Source of the DNA: Deltaproteobacteria bacterium
Lineage (GTDB): Bacteria; Myxococcota_A; Polyangia; Haliangiales; JADYYK01
Assembly (NCBI GenBank): GCA_020853705.1
Contig: JADYYK010000019.1
Location: forward strand, 1 to 64,000
Direction: 5' to 3'
DNA: 64,000 nucleotides
Shown here: positions 38,601 to 45,347 of the stretch, piece after piece
How positions within the stretch are numbered: the stretch's first letter is position 1
Layout of the letters: each line of letters begins with the position of its first letter
The notes under the pieces: model-generated
What the model was told of the DNA's origin: nothing
Databases searched by the model: none
The model's input: the letters and a program-made list of their open reading frames with translations, nothing else
Program-made: the position numbers and the translations under genes

Positions 38601-40543
38601 GTGCCGTCGGTGGCCAGGCGCGCCTGCCCGTCGATGGTGCCGATGGCGGCGGCGTCGACGCGGATGCCGAGCACGCGCTCGGCCTCCTGGCGGGTCTCGT
38701 CGGAGCAGCCCTCGTTGAGCTTCTGGCGGCAGCTGCCGCCGCGCACCTGGGCGTTGGCGCGGCGCTCCAGCTCGTGGCCGGCGCCGATCTGCCCGCGGCG
38801 CAGGAAGTCGCGGATGTGAGGCTGCGCCGCGGTGACCGCGAACGCGCGCAGCAGGCGCAGCACGACCGCGTCATCGACGTACATGCGCGACGACAGCTCG
38901 GTGGCCAGCGGGCCGACCGCGGGCTCGAACAGCTCGGTGTTGAGCTGCCGGGTCTGCTCACCGTTGAGCGGCAGCTCGTTGGCGGCGTCGGGGTTGACCT
39001 CGCGCTGTCGATCGACGGTGCCCGGATCGCGGGTGTCGGCCGGGTTGATGCCCCACAGCTGCAGGAGGAGGTCGTAGGGGCGCACCTGCACGCCGTTGGC
39101 CTCGACCGGCTCGCCGCCGCCGGCCTCGCTGCAGCGCTGCACCGCGCTGCGGAAGACCAGGTTGTCGCGCAGCTCCATCAGGTGGGCGCGATCGGTCGAC
39201 GCCATCTCCAGGATGGCGCGCGCCAGGGCGGCCTTGTCGCCCGCGGTGGCGGCCTGGTGCACCCGATCCTCGGCGCTCGGCGCCTCGGTGCCGCGCGCGA
39301 TCAGGCGCTGGATGAGATCCTGGTTCTCGGTCGACAGGAGCTCGTAGACGTCGTCCATCAGGCGGGCGTGGCGCAGCACGCGCTGACGCGCCGCCAGCCC
39401 CTCGGTGCCGGGGTGGCCGAGCAGGTACTGGCGCAGCAAGCCGAAGGCGCCCTCGCCGCCGGGCGGACGCGCCGGCGGGGTGTCGCGCATCGGCCCCTCG
39501 TGCAGGGGCGCGCGGCCGCTGGCGACCATGCAGGCGTCGTACAGCTGCTCGACGCTGTCGAGCTCGTGGTTGATGAGCACCATCTGCTCGGGCGTCAGCG
39601 CCGAGGTCAGGCGCTGCATCAGCGCGGTGTCGGCATACAGCAGGTCGCGCACCTCGGTGGGGGCGGCGTGGATGCGGCGCTGGATGGCGCTGACGTCGCG
39701 GGTGCGCACCGCGGTGCGCGCGCTGCGTCGCGCGGTCAGGGCGGCGCGATCGGCGGCCGGCTCGGCGGCCTCGGCGGCGGGCACCACCCGCTCGATGTCG
39801 GCCTTGAGCTCGTCGGCCTGGGTGCGCCAGGCCGCGCGCTGCTCGTCGGTCGGCCCCGCGGGCGCAGCCGGGGCGGCGGGATCGGCGGCCGCGGCAGCGC
39901 CGCCACCGCCCTGGTTGCGCAGCAGGCGCAGCAGGGCCTGGCTGCCGGCGCGGCGCGCCTCGCCGCGCGGCGCGCGCACGTGCACCGGATCGTCGCCCGC
40001 GATGCCGTCGGTGTAGGCCTGGCCCTCGCCGTAGCGCTCCAGCGGCTGCAGGATGTCGGTGGCCTGGGCCAGCCAGCGCTTGCCGGTGGCGCTGAGCTGG
40101 GCGTGCGCGGTGAGCAGGCGCAGGTTCGCGGTCGGCAGATCACCGTTGCCGGTGAACCACTGGGTCACGGTCTGGATGGTGGTCAGGTGCGGCGCGTCGG
40201 CGGTGGTGTCGGTGCGCGACTGCGTGAAGGCGGTCTTGTGGCTGGAGCGCTCGACGCCGAGCGCGTCCATGTAGTTGCGCGCGTCCTCGACCCCGACCGG
40301 GTTCGAGCGGACCTGGCGGAACACCGCCAGCTTGAAGGCCTCGACCTCGGGCACCGCGCCGCCGCCCTCGATGAGGCCGCCCAGCACCGTGCGCCAGGGG
40401 CCCTGGACCCGTCCTGCCAGCGCGGCCAGCTCGGCGCCCGCGTTGGGCACCGCGGCGGGGGCGGCTGGATCGACCGCGGCGCCCTCGGGCGGCGCGCCGG
40501 TGCGGGTCTGTGCGGGGATACGCGTCGTCGTCGGTCCACCCAT
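26651..40543 (-). CDS. Giant multidomain protein (4,630 aa), putative eCIS-type cargo/effector
   Basis: ATG at 40543, 2 bp after the upstream stop; one uninterrupted frame. Order, by residue: ~1-1450 helical, with degenerate hairpin repeats (RDLLYADTALMQRL, RRVLVDSPLMARLRAF, RRTDPAYLRRLHAL). Hydrophobic block ~1818-1900 (GVLITVIVTILTAGTATGPA; AMVILLGMMTGAAAG). Then an Ala-rich, probably coiled region; six 16-residue PATGGPQQQTA-type repeats at ~2517-2612. Two near-identical ~435-residue cassettes at ~2924-3358 and ~3553-3988. The C-terminus is a unique domain with LAHELRELA and ATNCGTVLMAHL. Each cassette has MGSVKVTSDYDLSLSG and FDTNIYD, resembling a pol-beta-type nucleotidyltransferase signature. 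No signal peptide. The role as an injected or released effector is inferred from the divergent eCIS-type ATPase. Confidence 0.85.
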   Translation of the reverse strand: MGGPTTTRIPAQTRTGAPPEGAAVDPAAPAAVPNAGAELAALAGRVQGPWRTVLGGLIEGGGAVPEVEAFKLAVFRQVRSNPVGVEDARNYMDALGVERSSHKTAFTQSRTDTTADAPHLTTIQTVTQWFTGNGDLPTANLRLLTAHAQLSATGKRWLAQATDILQPLERYGEGQAYTDGIAGDDPVHVRAPRGEARRAGSQALLRLLRNQGGGGAAAAADPAAPAAPAGPTDEQRAAWRTQADELKADIERVVPAAEAAEPAADRAALTARRSARTAVRTRDVSAIQRRIHAAPTEVRDLLYADTALMQRLTSALTPEQMVLINHELDSVEQLYDACMVASGRAPLHEGPMRDTPPARPPGGEGAFGLLRQYLLGHPGTEGLAARQRVLRHARLMDDVYELLSTENQDLIQRLIARGTEAPSAEDRVHQAATAGDKAALARAILEMASTDRAHLMELRDNLVFRSAVQRCSEAGGGEPVEANGVQVRPYDLLLQLWGINPADTRDPGTVDRQREVNPDAANELPLNGEQTRQLNTELFEPAVGPLATELSSRMYVDDAVVLRLLRAFAVTAAQPHIRDFLRRGQIGAGHELERRANAQVRGGSCRQKLNEGCSDETRQEAERVLGIRVDAAAIGTIDGQARLATDGTALASGTGRIPLDQALRETLCGTQTLSQYIHAKAQEMASELNESWASGYADADDVLSIWRGYLAGVEPHVPALQTSTGTPNIHPVELLANAFVEVGGGTLQSKLNESLDADERTQVLPVMHMRAEDVSARAVQGTEGVTAEVAAERVTARAGGEQMATAARELFATMTRLGPMSQREDFEAAGRALREKLALPALDAPVTATLPPAGARLPGARAGGPAAVQSGGVDTAAPRAFRDFYRRDFGMDPTRHAVELVRSLGDRAHITTSTAATLMQLPADQISAAPVLPDEPVINESNRHLCRPDFTIADARTRAENIWRTLHGAGQIQLITNELEGRTQEEQRLIHIFFRRLSGDIDLRFYLEQARAQQTAIAGGGPHTFSSVGARGSEEGQHVAGASGTRIHVAGDLAEIDQIRDLAATGAISVEVRMRAAADANNMDELYRLVEAATEAERRRVLVDSPLMARLRAFCDDGYEWDRVYKTLTGQADLTDRLQSRAHGEHGLIGGMFDNTDEARMRSDIQDYMRQRRRDIRAELQRSAPRGENGQPTPVTDAQVNARVREDCQRLMANPDVRAIIEAELSGYERSQTEGLVLSAGEDNADAHVLTEGDLTENEEQIIASIRAMPPAERARRRTDPAYLRRLHALCDTEEQRRDAMNALFSDVEPGTDDHLSSLEQASRSADEVSTDMRFQVEDVLEHLTHLSLDEYRSLQANPRLQAQVMRAVAGDPARAALVRQALAFRFPDAAAESGLTPSTAAEGTEPQPGEIPANEVQRIAYLRFNAIQRMNAACTLGWDTLLSEAIAIYGFNLRPAVTGNPAARDGGATGEVSTRVVSSGSASESGGGRPVAPGTMAPPRAAGPVPPTVAEQHETRLRREIWDEVHGGVATRIRALGVTNDLGTDTMINLIRDGVLGVTDPTNERIHENAGPVSDDESGIANTIRAASDDHLILRWTTVCDRAPNGGESLRDIYRNWRGAREAMDGAGESQPDMVQRERDLHIRFTNHVIDTSQGFEQLLLSHAGGAFADSRATGDGERRTRDNAEWLEWRTIIRERIPRLDASKIARHIGASDDTVASREISNPNRTALQGLAFAEENYEVNRGADSNYNMDRLTAGGEGQRLDRAIGDYRAEVGNSIVSDDPAAYNQVTADETARIGERSTEFDAALGSFRAAKSRVADIAAAVVGVLITVIVTILTAGTATGPAMVILLGMMTGAAAGMGQALTREAIMGSGYELGNEGLREIATQAVMGAVTAGAQYYAGSLIQGLSRAGTMAQQAEAIGAGALVRPPVWRSLLAEAGEEALQTSMEGVVEAGGAAIDPTHWMHGWDEGWRRGRDAGMARLARVPGEAIQAATVAALTQGIMMTGSAVHGRLTGSSARGVSDAAEREGRERAEDAIEDGAARRGRDEARQQLDHDAARAAEGATETASDAAGTATRREGADAAGDAAESGHHGAVASPDQARHQASQGGTSEARHHAVDEGGDVAEATARMSLRDRAGRVVGQAVEDIPESLAEGVAERLVNEETWRAEGLEARAIAGDLAMGILDGFKDVANETHIADANVAVRSRRGAVELARHRAGMTPSQQRAYMHAVVEGEGPQVISAATFMATRNAAVSSAVSAHQTRIGRELTPGERAAFERFVHAAATSQEFNERSNVDPLSVPEVRAAGEADRRAADEASAAASTAAAAETRRAEQADPAGPARTELGHLTAAGTAAAQSRDSAQGSFDAAVASSRRATAALAGLPRGATSAGVITEVEAASAAMGRAETAARTAIEAALALETARIRLESALRILEASTPVGGQQDEARAALFAQVEAARAALAAHQQAAHQAGIDAANAAEDARRHAAGAEAAARLAASRAPRTVEPDGDAATATVPATGGPQQQTATPATVPATGGPQQQTASPATVPATGGPQQQTATPATVPATGGPQQQTATPATVPATGGPQQQTATPATVPATGGPQQQTASPQTTGPQQSTAPDQSAQPATGTPGGVTPRNAQALGNTEGAEQSRRAEEERARLAAQSSTPAQPDASQAASTAGTTPSTTPSTTPSTTPTQNGTPAVDPALSQDPNIAHSHEEAMAALRGAQDEGAQLTDGQIRAMYLAAEAQIEHLNKQWVEQGLSAEERARRAYNLRKDARETARDLMQDQAGVAKLRARDTEKYGQPDGPTFAQLVKKHTDAGKTLDEAYEEIVGSAQRSDKATNEAHGLSGKSSRSGNPTPETAQQSQPSGDTPAPDTSSSTGPEVNPAQNGTPTPEGDSTTAAPSTSTAPALQPARPPVRTAAEAEAVVRQLRDWKAIQEAYLPHDEASMWVIVNFRKAWVDHELGLIAARHGLKAESMGSVKVTSDYDLSLSGGPVAAAIAEFNQKFRDTFGMEAGTAFDTNIYDKGDLITAREGKDAQISAATRGAVLDNEEIQDVAALVKVRKYMTPAEWTAYRDAQLAKVPRGDMPGEVLRHQLKERFAEADQIQREVDKAINREFDRLRGDASNATRSDADLRLMASNNLYAKALERVDAARARQLEAIDAAKADPQNPELRAAVDAATVDYRRAQANALNYANEAYNSEGALVDVVGNQQAKLQLPLTAQDRLSSMNEQFGDSLKDLHHHHEHLGEAGVKVSKYVARFLAAVEAIRTSAPLTDEQMAAIRSEIKKLTAMNPALKTIRDNPTSFDEDTARALVEGAGIRSTDDYAAILQRINVHMNAMARQTRPPAPAQAPGNGGGDDGGGGNAGDGGGPATVNLPPSQSAAQAAQPATAEPATPQPATAQPQQSSPPQQSGAPQSETALPVTEQPQQSSPPQQSSAPQSETALPVTPTPVQTEPQTTAQQTAETEARQEREAAPPQSSPGTTVDADSSQDENQSVSPAVPQGTQGAQQTSPEQETQPQEGETATPSQQATTEPARPFVRGMPVRTAAEAEQVVRAMRDWKAIQEAYLPHDEASMWVIVNFRKAWVDHELGIIAAKSGLKYESMGSVKVTSDYDLSLSGGPVAAAIAEFNQKFRDTFGMEAGTAFDTNIYDKGDLITAREGKDAQISAENRGAVLDNEAVQDVAGLVKVRKYMTPAEWEVYRDAQLARIPRGTMQGEVVRHQLKERFAEADQIQREVDKKINREFDLLRGNAANATRSDADLRLMASNNLYARALERVDAARSRQLEAIDAAKADPSNPELRAAVDAATVDYRRAQANALNYANEAYNSEGALVDVVGNQQAKLKLPLTNQDRLSSMNEQFGDSLKDLHHHHEHLGEAGVKVSKYVARFLAAVEAIRTSAPLSDEQMAPIRAEIKKLTAMNPALKTIRDNPTTFNEDTAKALVEKGGIASTTDYAAALQKINVHMNAMARQARPPAPNQDGGGGGDSGGGDGGGPATVNLPSQAAEAAVSTPPPATTHQPAVQPAQQPAPETAQQPATPVVPAQTTAPEPTRTPAQPTAPEQTQPPAAQTPAAQTPALQPAPEQQLTPREPTPAQQTAETDARQERNTAGPETQQPANDNDTGQRSEEDDKKSAHGNALALGEFHGDHPGAELTLDDVKAIASGKNLPVLPPGARFDAAEGCFFLPDGFGGEVRVALLDPRRLGTGKDAPVAERFWQGGSADAFITVSSGALKEDVARALAHELRELAVKIANEEATDDAAHEQGRVGELEVMFAQLQATAQTSNRPGTAGPLAEHQRVVGQIRQVLADLKIDPARLESDAAYQTEVAGRVGRVIVMQILKMQYLLSPDYKPNDIEPGQKGVQIYGTDTRLGQPGGEGHIMASDPASGMHASFAPVSANIKNDNGTDSPAYQAATAKGRQPTQSSRNTPFHGAPEIGISSRPGMHHGQDNDQYVWEHKGRDPVLDAQGQKKKAVQDFGHTFDPAFIDPAALASIVSSAIALEEATSVPPDFVLATSPDAQMRATNCGTVLMAHLRRLTVKQADGSTVPMFDETDFAMLGLEANGLAAPGRDVRPQDIYEHLRWKEAMWKKARAAAGSAQQSTPEPESDESDPTDTED
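28580..29885 (-). repeat. Direct repeat copy 2: nucleotidyltransferase-like cassette
   Basis: About 1.3 kb, in frame in the giant gene (residues ~3553-3988), nearly identical to the segment at 30470-31775 with a constant offset of 1,890 bp. It encodes RTAAEAEQVVRAMRDWK... through NVHMNAMARQARPP. The motif GS...SDYD is at residues ~3618-3625. Differences from copy 1 are few and mostly conservative, suggesting a recent duplication or gene conversion. Confidence 0.9.
30470..31775 (-). repeat. Direct repeat copy 1: nucleotidyltransferase-like cassette
   Basis: Partner of the 28580-29885 segment. It encodes RTAAEAEAVVRQLRDWK... through NVHMNAMARQTRPP, with MGSVKVTSDYDLSLSG at residues ~2987-3002. 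Low-complexity Pro/Gln/Thr linkers, partly repetitive themselves (SPPQQSGAPQSETALPVT), separate the copies. Confidence 0.9.
32439..32486 (-). repeat. Tandem 12 bp repeat (TTPS), 4 units
   Basis: Four in-frame units of GGCGTGGTGCTG on the plus strand, the last with one change, encode a TTPSTTPS run in the giant protein. It is a simple flexible linker that can change length without frameshift. Confidence 0.85.
32706..32993 (-). repeat. Tandem 48 bp repeat, 6 units
   Basis: Six nearly identical in-frame units encode VPATGGPQQQTATPAT in the giant protein. Units are almost identical in DNA with only a few substitutions (gtcgcg/ctggcg variants giving T or S), indicating recent expansion. It forms a Gln/Pro-rich linker between the Ala-rich region and the duplicated cassettes. 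Confidence 0.92.
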
Positions 40544-40545
40544 CG

Positions 40546-41436
40546 CTACCTCGTCACCAGATCTGCCGTGATGCGCGGCGTTGGCGCCGCTCCTTGACCA
40601 AACCCCAGCTCGAGCGCGGTCGGGCGCTCGGCCCCCAGCGCGCCTGCGAACGCGCCCAGCCGCGGCACGTCGACGCTGATGGCCATGCTCTCGAGCAGGC
40701 GCCCCAGGGCGACCCAGTCGAGCTCCCAGTACTCCAGGCGCAGCTCGAGGCCGCGCGCGCTACCGCCCAGGCGCATGAAGCCGCCCTGGGTGGCCCAGGT
40801 CGGATCGAGCTCCTGGATCAGGCGCTGGGTGTCGGCCGACAGCGCGAGCTCGCGACCCAGCGAGGCCAGCCGCGCGGCCTCGGCGCTGCGCCGCTCGGGC
40901 ACCCGCGGGAAGCCCAGCAGCACCTCGGGCTCACGCCCGGGCACGCAGCGCACGCCCGCCGAGACGCAGGGCGCGCCGTCGCCCAGGTAGCTGGCGCGAC
41001 CGGCCAGCAGATCGCGCGCGGCCAGGTCGAGGCCGATGGCCTTGCCCAGCTGCTCGGCGCTGTCGACGGCGTCGCGCTCGCCGGCCGCGAACACCGTCAT
41101 CGCACAGCGCCCCTGCGCGGGGCCGACCTCGAGCTCGATGAAGTGGTCGCGCGCGGGACGGCCCAGGAGCTCGCCCAGCGCGTTGGTCAAGAGCGGCCCG
41201 CCCTGCTGCCCCAGCCAGCGCACCAGCGCCTGGCGCGGCGCGGCCTCGACCGGGAAGCGCGTCTGCAGCGAGACCCAGCCCAGCTCCAGCCGCAGCGCCA
41301 CGCGCGACAGGCGCGCCGGCTCGTCACCGAGCAGCGCCAGCCCTCCGGCGGCGTCGCCCAGGCGCAGCCCCTGGGTGTCGAGCGCGGCCACGAACTGCGC
41401 CAGCGCGCGCGCGGCCTGCTCCGACTGCGCCGGCAT
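40546..41436 (-). CDS. Module protein A (paralogue of the 42247 gene)
   Basis: 296 residues from ATG 41436, overlapping the preceding stop as TGATG; its own stop lies 2 bp before the giant gene. It has alternating beta strands (RVALRLELGWVSLQTRF, IELEVGPAQGRCAMTVF) and a C-terminal RLGAFAGALGAERPTALELG. The last ~40 residues match the gene at 42247 (RLGELAGAFDAARAEALELA) closely enough to call them paralogues. No enzyme motif, signal peptide or membrane span. Probably an accessory or adaptor for the giant protein, given invariant spacing, but this is inference. Confidence 0.75.
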   Translation of the reverse strand: MPAQSEQAARALAQFVAALDTQGLRLGDAAGGLALLGDEPARLSRVALRLELGWVSLQTRFPVEAAPRQALVRWLGQQGGPLLTNALGELLGRPARDHFIELEVGPAQGRCAMTVFAAGERDAVDSAEQLGKAIGLDLAARDLLAGRASYLGDGAPCVSAGVRCVPGREPEVLLGFPRVPERRSAEAARLASLGRELALSADTQRLIQELDPTWATQGGFMRLGGSARGLELRLEYWELDWVALGRLLESMAISVDVPRLGAFAGALGAERPTALELGFGQGAAPTPRITADLVTR

Positions 41437-42143
41437 CAATTGAAGGACCTCGGGCCCAGCAGCAGGTGGCGCGCCTGCGCGCGCAGCTCGGCGGGTGCGT
41501 CGGCGGTCATCAGCAGCGCGGCCAGCCGGGGCGGCGCCGCGGGATCGCGCATGGCCAGGCCGCGCACGAAGGGCGTGAACATGGTGTCGGGCGCGCGCTG
41601 GGCCCACTCCAGCGCGACCTCGGTGAACACACGGGTCACCGCGTCGGGCCGCTCCAGACGGGGGGCCACGTTGTCGAAGAAGTCGTCCAGCGCCGCGCGC
41701 ACCGCGCTGTCGTGCTCGCCAGCGTCGAGCAGCACGCGGGTCACGTGCGGGCCGCGCTCGCCGGCCGCGAGCAGGCGGCGTCCGATCAGCCGCCGGGTGC
41801 GCCGCTCGGCGGCGCCATCGGGCAGCCCGAACAGCGCCCCGGTCAGCGCCGGCGCCAGGCGGTACTGCAGCGCGGCGTCGATGACCAGCGGATCCTCGAC
41901 CGCGGCCAGTGCGGCGCCTGGCAGCGGCAGCCCGCACAGATCGGCCGCGGTGACCACCCCGAGCAGGGCCGCGGCGCGCAGCCGGGGCGCCAGGGTGCGG
42001 TTGTCGATCAGCGCGCCCAGCCCCTCCAGCCCGGCCGCCCGATCTGCGCACGCCAGCACCGCGTCACGCACCCGATGGGCAGCCGCCGACAGCCCCGCAG
42101 CGGGGCTGTCGATGAGGATCTTCTCGAGGTCGCTGGGCCGCAC
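41436..42143 (-). CDS. Helical-repeat protein of the giant-protein module
   Basis: 235 residues from GTG 42143, chosen because GAGGGAG lies 7-8 bp upstream; an in-frame GTG at 42149 is too close to it. The sequence is entirely helical and Ala/Leu/Arg-rich (GLGALIDNRTLAPRLRAAAL, LVIDAALQYRLAPALTGAL, DSAVRAALDDFFDNVAP), in the manner of HEAT-like repeats, which usually mediate protein-protein contact. No known family. Overlaps protein A, so it is translated together with it. Confidence 0.65.
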   Translation of the reverse strand: MRPSDLEKILIDSPAAGLSAAAHRVRDAVLACADRAAGLEGLGALIDNRTLAPRLRAAALLGVVTAADLCGLPLPGAALAAVEDPLVIDAALQYRLAPALTGALFGLPDGAAERRTRRLIGRRLLAAGERGPHVTRVLLDAGEHDSAVRAALDDFFDNVAPRLERPDAVTRVFTEVALEWAQRAPDTMFTPFVRGLAMRDPAAPPRLAALLMTADAPAELRAQARHLLLGPRSFN

Positions 42144-42246
42144 GGTCACTCTCCCTCGGCACCCACTGCACGCATTCCTGGGCAGGCCATCATACGCGGC
42201 GCTCGGGCCTCGACCTTCCCTGCGCGCCACCCCATAAGATGGGATT

Positions 42247-43155
42247 CTAGCTCGACTTTTGGGTGTTTCGGGGAACCTCGGCAGAGACCAGTGCCGCAAC
42301 CCTGAGCCGGGGCGGCTCGGTCGGCCCCAGCGCCAGCTCCAGGGCCTCGGCGCGCGCCGCGTCGAAGGCACCCGCCAGCTCGCCCAGCCGGTCTCCCACC
42401 CGGGCGTCCGGATGTAGTCCTTGCGCCAGCTTGACCACGTCATCCCAGGGCTGCGCGGCGAAGCACAGCCACAGCTGCGGCCGCCTGTCGTCGGCGTGCG
42501 CGCGCAGCGACGCCACCGCCGCCCCGTCGGGCGCCAGCACTGGCCACAAGGTGGAGACCAGCCGTCGCTGCGCCGGGCTGACTGCACAGGCGTCCAGCAC
42601 CGGGTGCAGGCGGTCGCTGGAACCTCCACTCAGGTGCACGTCGACCGCGACATGCAGCCCCCGCACATCCGCGCCGACCTCGAGGCCATTGCTGACACCG
42701 CCGAGGCTGGTCACCAGCCCGAGCAGCGCGCTGGTCAGCGGCTCGGGCAGCCCCACCCCCAGCAGGCGCGCGCCCTCCTCGCCGGGCGGCGCCGCTCCGG
42801 TCAGCCGCAGCGCCATGCCCAGGCCGGCGCCCTGACCTCCCGTGCGCGCGCGCAGCGTGACCTCGCGGGTGCGGGCGCGGCGCTGACTCAGCGTGGGCAG
42901 CGCCGCGGCGAGCGCGGGCGCGACCCGCCCGAGCAGCGCCTCGACGCCCGCCCCGACCGCGGGGTCGCGCGGCCACGCGAAGGTCACGCCCAGCTCATCC
43001 CAGGGCGGACCGCTCCAGCCCCACGCGATGGGCGCCAGCGCCTCCCCGAGCTCGGCCAGGGTGGTCGCCAGCGGCGCGACGTCGAGGCCCAGCGCGCGCC
43101 CCGCCAGCAGCACCCGGGCGACCCGCGCGGCGGCCCGTTCGGTGGCATTGGCCAT
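42247..43155 (-). CDS. Module protein B (paralogue of the 40546 gene)
   Basis: 302 residues from ATG 43155. First gene of the minus-strand unit. It has an amphipathic N-terminal helix (AARVARVLLAGRALGLDVAP) and a mainly alternating strand-rich body (GLEVGADVRGLHVAVDVHLS). The C-terminus is shared with protein A. No enzymatic signature. Between it and the helical-repeat gene is a ~100 bp gap, where a second promoter could sit. Function unknown. Confidence 0.72.
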   Translation of the reverse strand: MANATERAAARVARVLLAGRALGLDVAPLATTLAELGEALAPIAWGWSGPPWDELGVTFAWPRDPAVGAGVEALLGRVAPALAAALPTLSQRRARTREVTLRARTGGQGAGLGMALRLTGAAPPGEEGARLLGVGLPEPLTSALLGLVTSLGGVSNGLEVGADVRGLHVAVDVHLSGGSSDRLHPVLDACAVSPAQRRLVSTLWPVLAPDGAAVASLRAHADDRRPQLWLCFAAQPWDDVVKLAQGLHPDARVGDRLGELAGAFDAARAEALELALGPTEPPRLRVAALVSAEVPRNTQKSS

Positions 43156-43223
43156 GCCTCACTGTACCCGCGGCGCCCAGCGGCCAGCATTGAAAAGTGC
43201 CGCCCGCCACGCCAAGATGCGGC
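43156..43223. promoter_or_regulatory. Divergent promoter region of the giant-protein module
   Basis: 68 bp between the minus-strand module and the AAA+ ATPase gene. It must hold or adjoin start signals for both directions. A slightly AT-richer piece (ATTGAAAAG, 43189-43197) is the only non-GC-rich part; no clear palindrome was seen. Confidence 0.45.
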
Positions 43224-45347
43224 ATGTCGCGCGCCTATGCGAGTCCGCTCGAGCACCTCGACGATCAGCTCGCGCTGGTCGGCCTGCTGGTGGAGCGTCA
43301 GATCACCGCGCACTGGGAGCACGGCATCCTGCCGCGCGCGATGGATCAGTACTCGGGCACCTTCGTCGGCGGCGGCGAGGTCAAGGCCCTGCTGGGCGGC
43401 GGCCAGGCGCCCAGCGACGCCGGCGCCACCCGGCTGGCGGATCTCGACGCCGCCCTGGCCGATCACAGCGAGCGCATCGAGGGGCGCCTGGCGGCGTCGC
43501 GCGCCGAGGGCGCGGTGGTGCCCTGGGATGGCCTGCGCCGCGCCTTCGCGCTGACCCCGACCGAGCAGCGCGCGGCGCTGGTGCTGGCCGCGGTCGAGGT
43601 CAGCGCACGGCTGCGCCAGCTGATGCGCTACCTGGTCAACGAGGCCAACCGGGTGCACGCCGACGTCGGGCTGCTCGAGCTCCTGGTCTACGGCGCACCG
43701 GCGACGCGCGGCCTGCTCATCACCGAGCTGGCGCCCGACGCGCGCCTGCTCAGCCACCGCCTGATCGAGGTCGTGGGCACGCGCCGGCAGGCCGACGAGG
43801 CGCCCTACCTCTTGCGCCCGCTCAAGGTCGCGCGTCGGGTCATCGAACTCCTGCACGGCGTGGTGCGGCTGGATCCGGCGCTGGCGGGCGTGGCCGAGCT
43901 GGTGTCGTCCCCGTCGGCGCCCGAGCTGCTGCTGTCAGATCCCGACCTGGAGCGCACCGCGCAGCACCTGCTGGCCACCCCGGGCGGGCCCGCGGTGGTG
44001 CTGGTCGGGCCCGAGGGCTCGGGGCGCAAGTCGCTGTGCGCCCGCGCCGCGCGCGCCGCCGGCTGCGGCGTGCTGCGCATCCGCTGCGCCGAGCTGCCCG
44101 AGGACGGCGAGGAGCTGTCGCGCACGCTGTCCAGCCTGCTGCGCGAGGCGGTGCTGCTGCACGCCATCCCGGTCCTGGAGGAGCTCGACGCGCTGGCGCC
44201 CGAGGACGGCCGCGTCAGCGATCGGCCGCGGCGACTCGACGGTGCGCTGGCGGCGTATCTCGGCCCCCTGGCCGCGACCGCGCGCAGCGCCGAGGGTCAC
44301 GCCGTGCCGCTGACCCGTGGCAGCGTGCGCCTGGTCATGAGCGTCCCCAGTGAGGCCAACCGCGAGCGGCTGTGGCAGCGCGCGCTGCCCGAGGCCTCCC
44401 CCGAGCTGGATCTGGCCCGGGTCGCCGGCCGCTATCCGGTCACCGGCGGGGTCATCGCGCGCGCGGCGGCCGCGGCCCGCGCGCTGGCGGCGGCGGCCGG
44501 CCGCCCGGTCGGCCCCGACGACGTCCACGTCGGGCTGCGCGACACCTTCGACGAGAAGCTGTCCGCGCTGGGCACCCGGGTGCTGCGGCGCCAGCGCTGG
44601 GACGACGTGGTGCTGCCCGAGGACACCATGGACGGCCTCAAGGAGTTCATCGCGCGGGCGCGCTTTCGGCGCCGCGTCTACGACGACTGGGGCTTCGCGC
44701 GCAAGCTGGCCAAGGGCCTCGGGCTGTCGGCGCTGTTCTCGGGACCGCCCGGCACCGGCAAGACCATGGTCGCGGGCATCATCGCCGACGAGCTGGGGCT
44801 CGACCTGTACCAGATCGATCTGTCGCGCATCGTGTCCAAGTATGTCGGCGAGACCGAGAAGAACCTGGCCCAGGTCTTCGACGCCGCCGAGACCGGCCAC
44901 TCGATCCTGCTGTTCGACGAGGCCGACTCGCTGTTCGCCAAGCGCGGCGAGGTCAAGTCGTCGGTCGACCGCTACGCCAACCTCGAGGTCAACTACCTCT
45001 TGCAGCGCATGGAGCAGTTCACCGGCGTGTCGATCCTGACCACCAACCTCGAGAGCTCGATCGACACCGCGTTCAAGCGCCGCCTGGCCTTCAAGCTGGA
45101 CTTCCCGATGCCCGAGAAGGAGGAGCGCGCCAAGCTGTGGGCCGCCATGCTGCCGGCCGAGGCCGCGCGCGCCGACAACATCGACTTCGAGCTGCTGGCG
45201 CGCAAGTTCGAGATGTCAGGCGGCTACATCCGCAACGCCGTGCTGCGCGCGGCCTTCCTGGCCGCGTCGGAGGACGCCGTCATCGAGACCCGGCACCTCA
45301 AGCGCGCCGCCGATCTCGAGTATGCCTCGATGGGCAAGGTGGTCTGA
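43224..45347 (+). CDS. AAA+ ATPase of the eCIS-associated type
   Basis: 707 residues from ATG 43224 (a longer frame begins at 43197). The N-terminal domain has the winged-helix-like region seen in ATPases of contractile injection clusters ([31 protein letters not shown]). A first AAA module near residue 259 is degenerate ([10 protein letters not shown] in place of GxxGxGK[ST]; VLEELDAL for Walker B). The second is intact: [13 protein letters not shown] at ~505, [14 protein letters not shown] at ~560, then [16 protein letters not shown] (sensor 1 and arginine finger region). Such ATPases are usually found with phage-tail-like injection particles and are thought to act in assembly or cargo loading; here no particle genes are seen. 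Confidence 0.85.
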   Translation: MSRAYASPLEHLDDQLALVGLLVERQITAHWEHGILPRAMDQYSGTFVGGGEVKALLGGGQAPSDAGATRLADLDAALADHSERIEGRLAASRAEGAVVPWDGLRRAFALTPTEQRAALVLAAVEVSARLRQLMRYLVNEANRVHADVGLLELLVYGAPATRGLLITELAPDARLLSHRLIEVVGTRRQADEAPYLLRPLKVARRVIELLHGVVRLDPALAGVAELVSSPSAPELLLSDPDLERTAQHLLATPGGPAVVLVGPEGSGRKSLCARAARAAGCGVLRIRCAELPEDGEELSRTLSSLLREAVLLHAIPVLEELDALAPEDGRVSDRPRRLDGALAAYLGPLAATARSAEGHAVPLTRGSVRLVMSVPSEANRERLWQRALPEASPELDLARVAGRYPVTGGVIARAAAAARALAAAAGRPVGPDDVHVGLRDTFDEKLSALGTRVLRRQRWDDVVLPEDTMDGLKEFIARARFRRRVYDDWGFARKLAKGLGLSALFSGPPGTGKTMVAGIIADELGLDLYQIDLSRIVSKYVGETEKNLAQVFDAAETGHSILLFDEADSLFAKRGEVKSSVDRYANLEVNYLLQRMEQFTGVSILTTNLESSIDTAFKRRLAFKLDFPMPEKEERAKLWAAMLPAEAARADNIDFELLARKFEMSGGYIRNAVLRAAFLAASEDAVIETRHLKRAADLEYASMGKVV

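Noticed and set aside
31232..40597. A 3,121-residue open frame on the plus strand opposite the giant gene
   Set aside because: Its product is extremely Arg/Gly/Ala/His-rich without domain motifs, as expected from the complement of a GC-rich coding region; the minus-strand frame has real motifs and is coupled to its neighbours.
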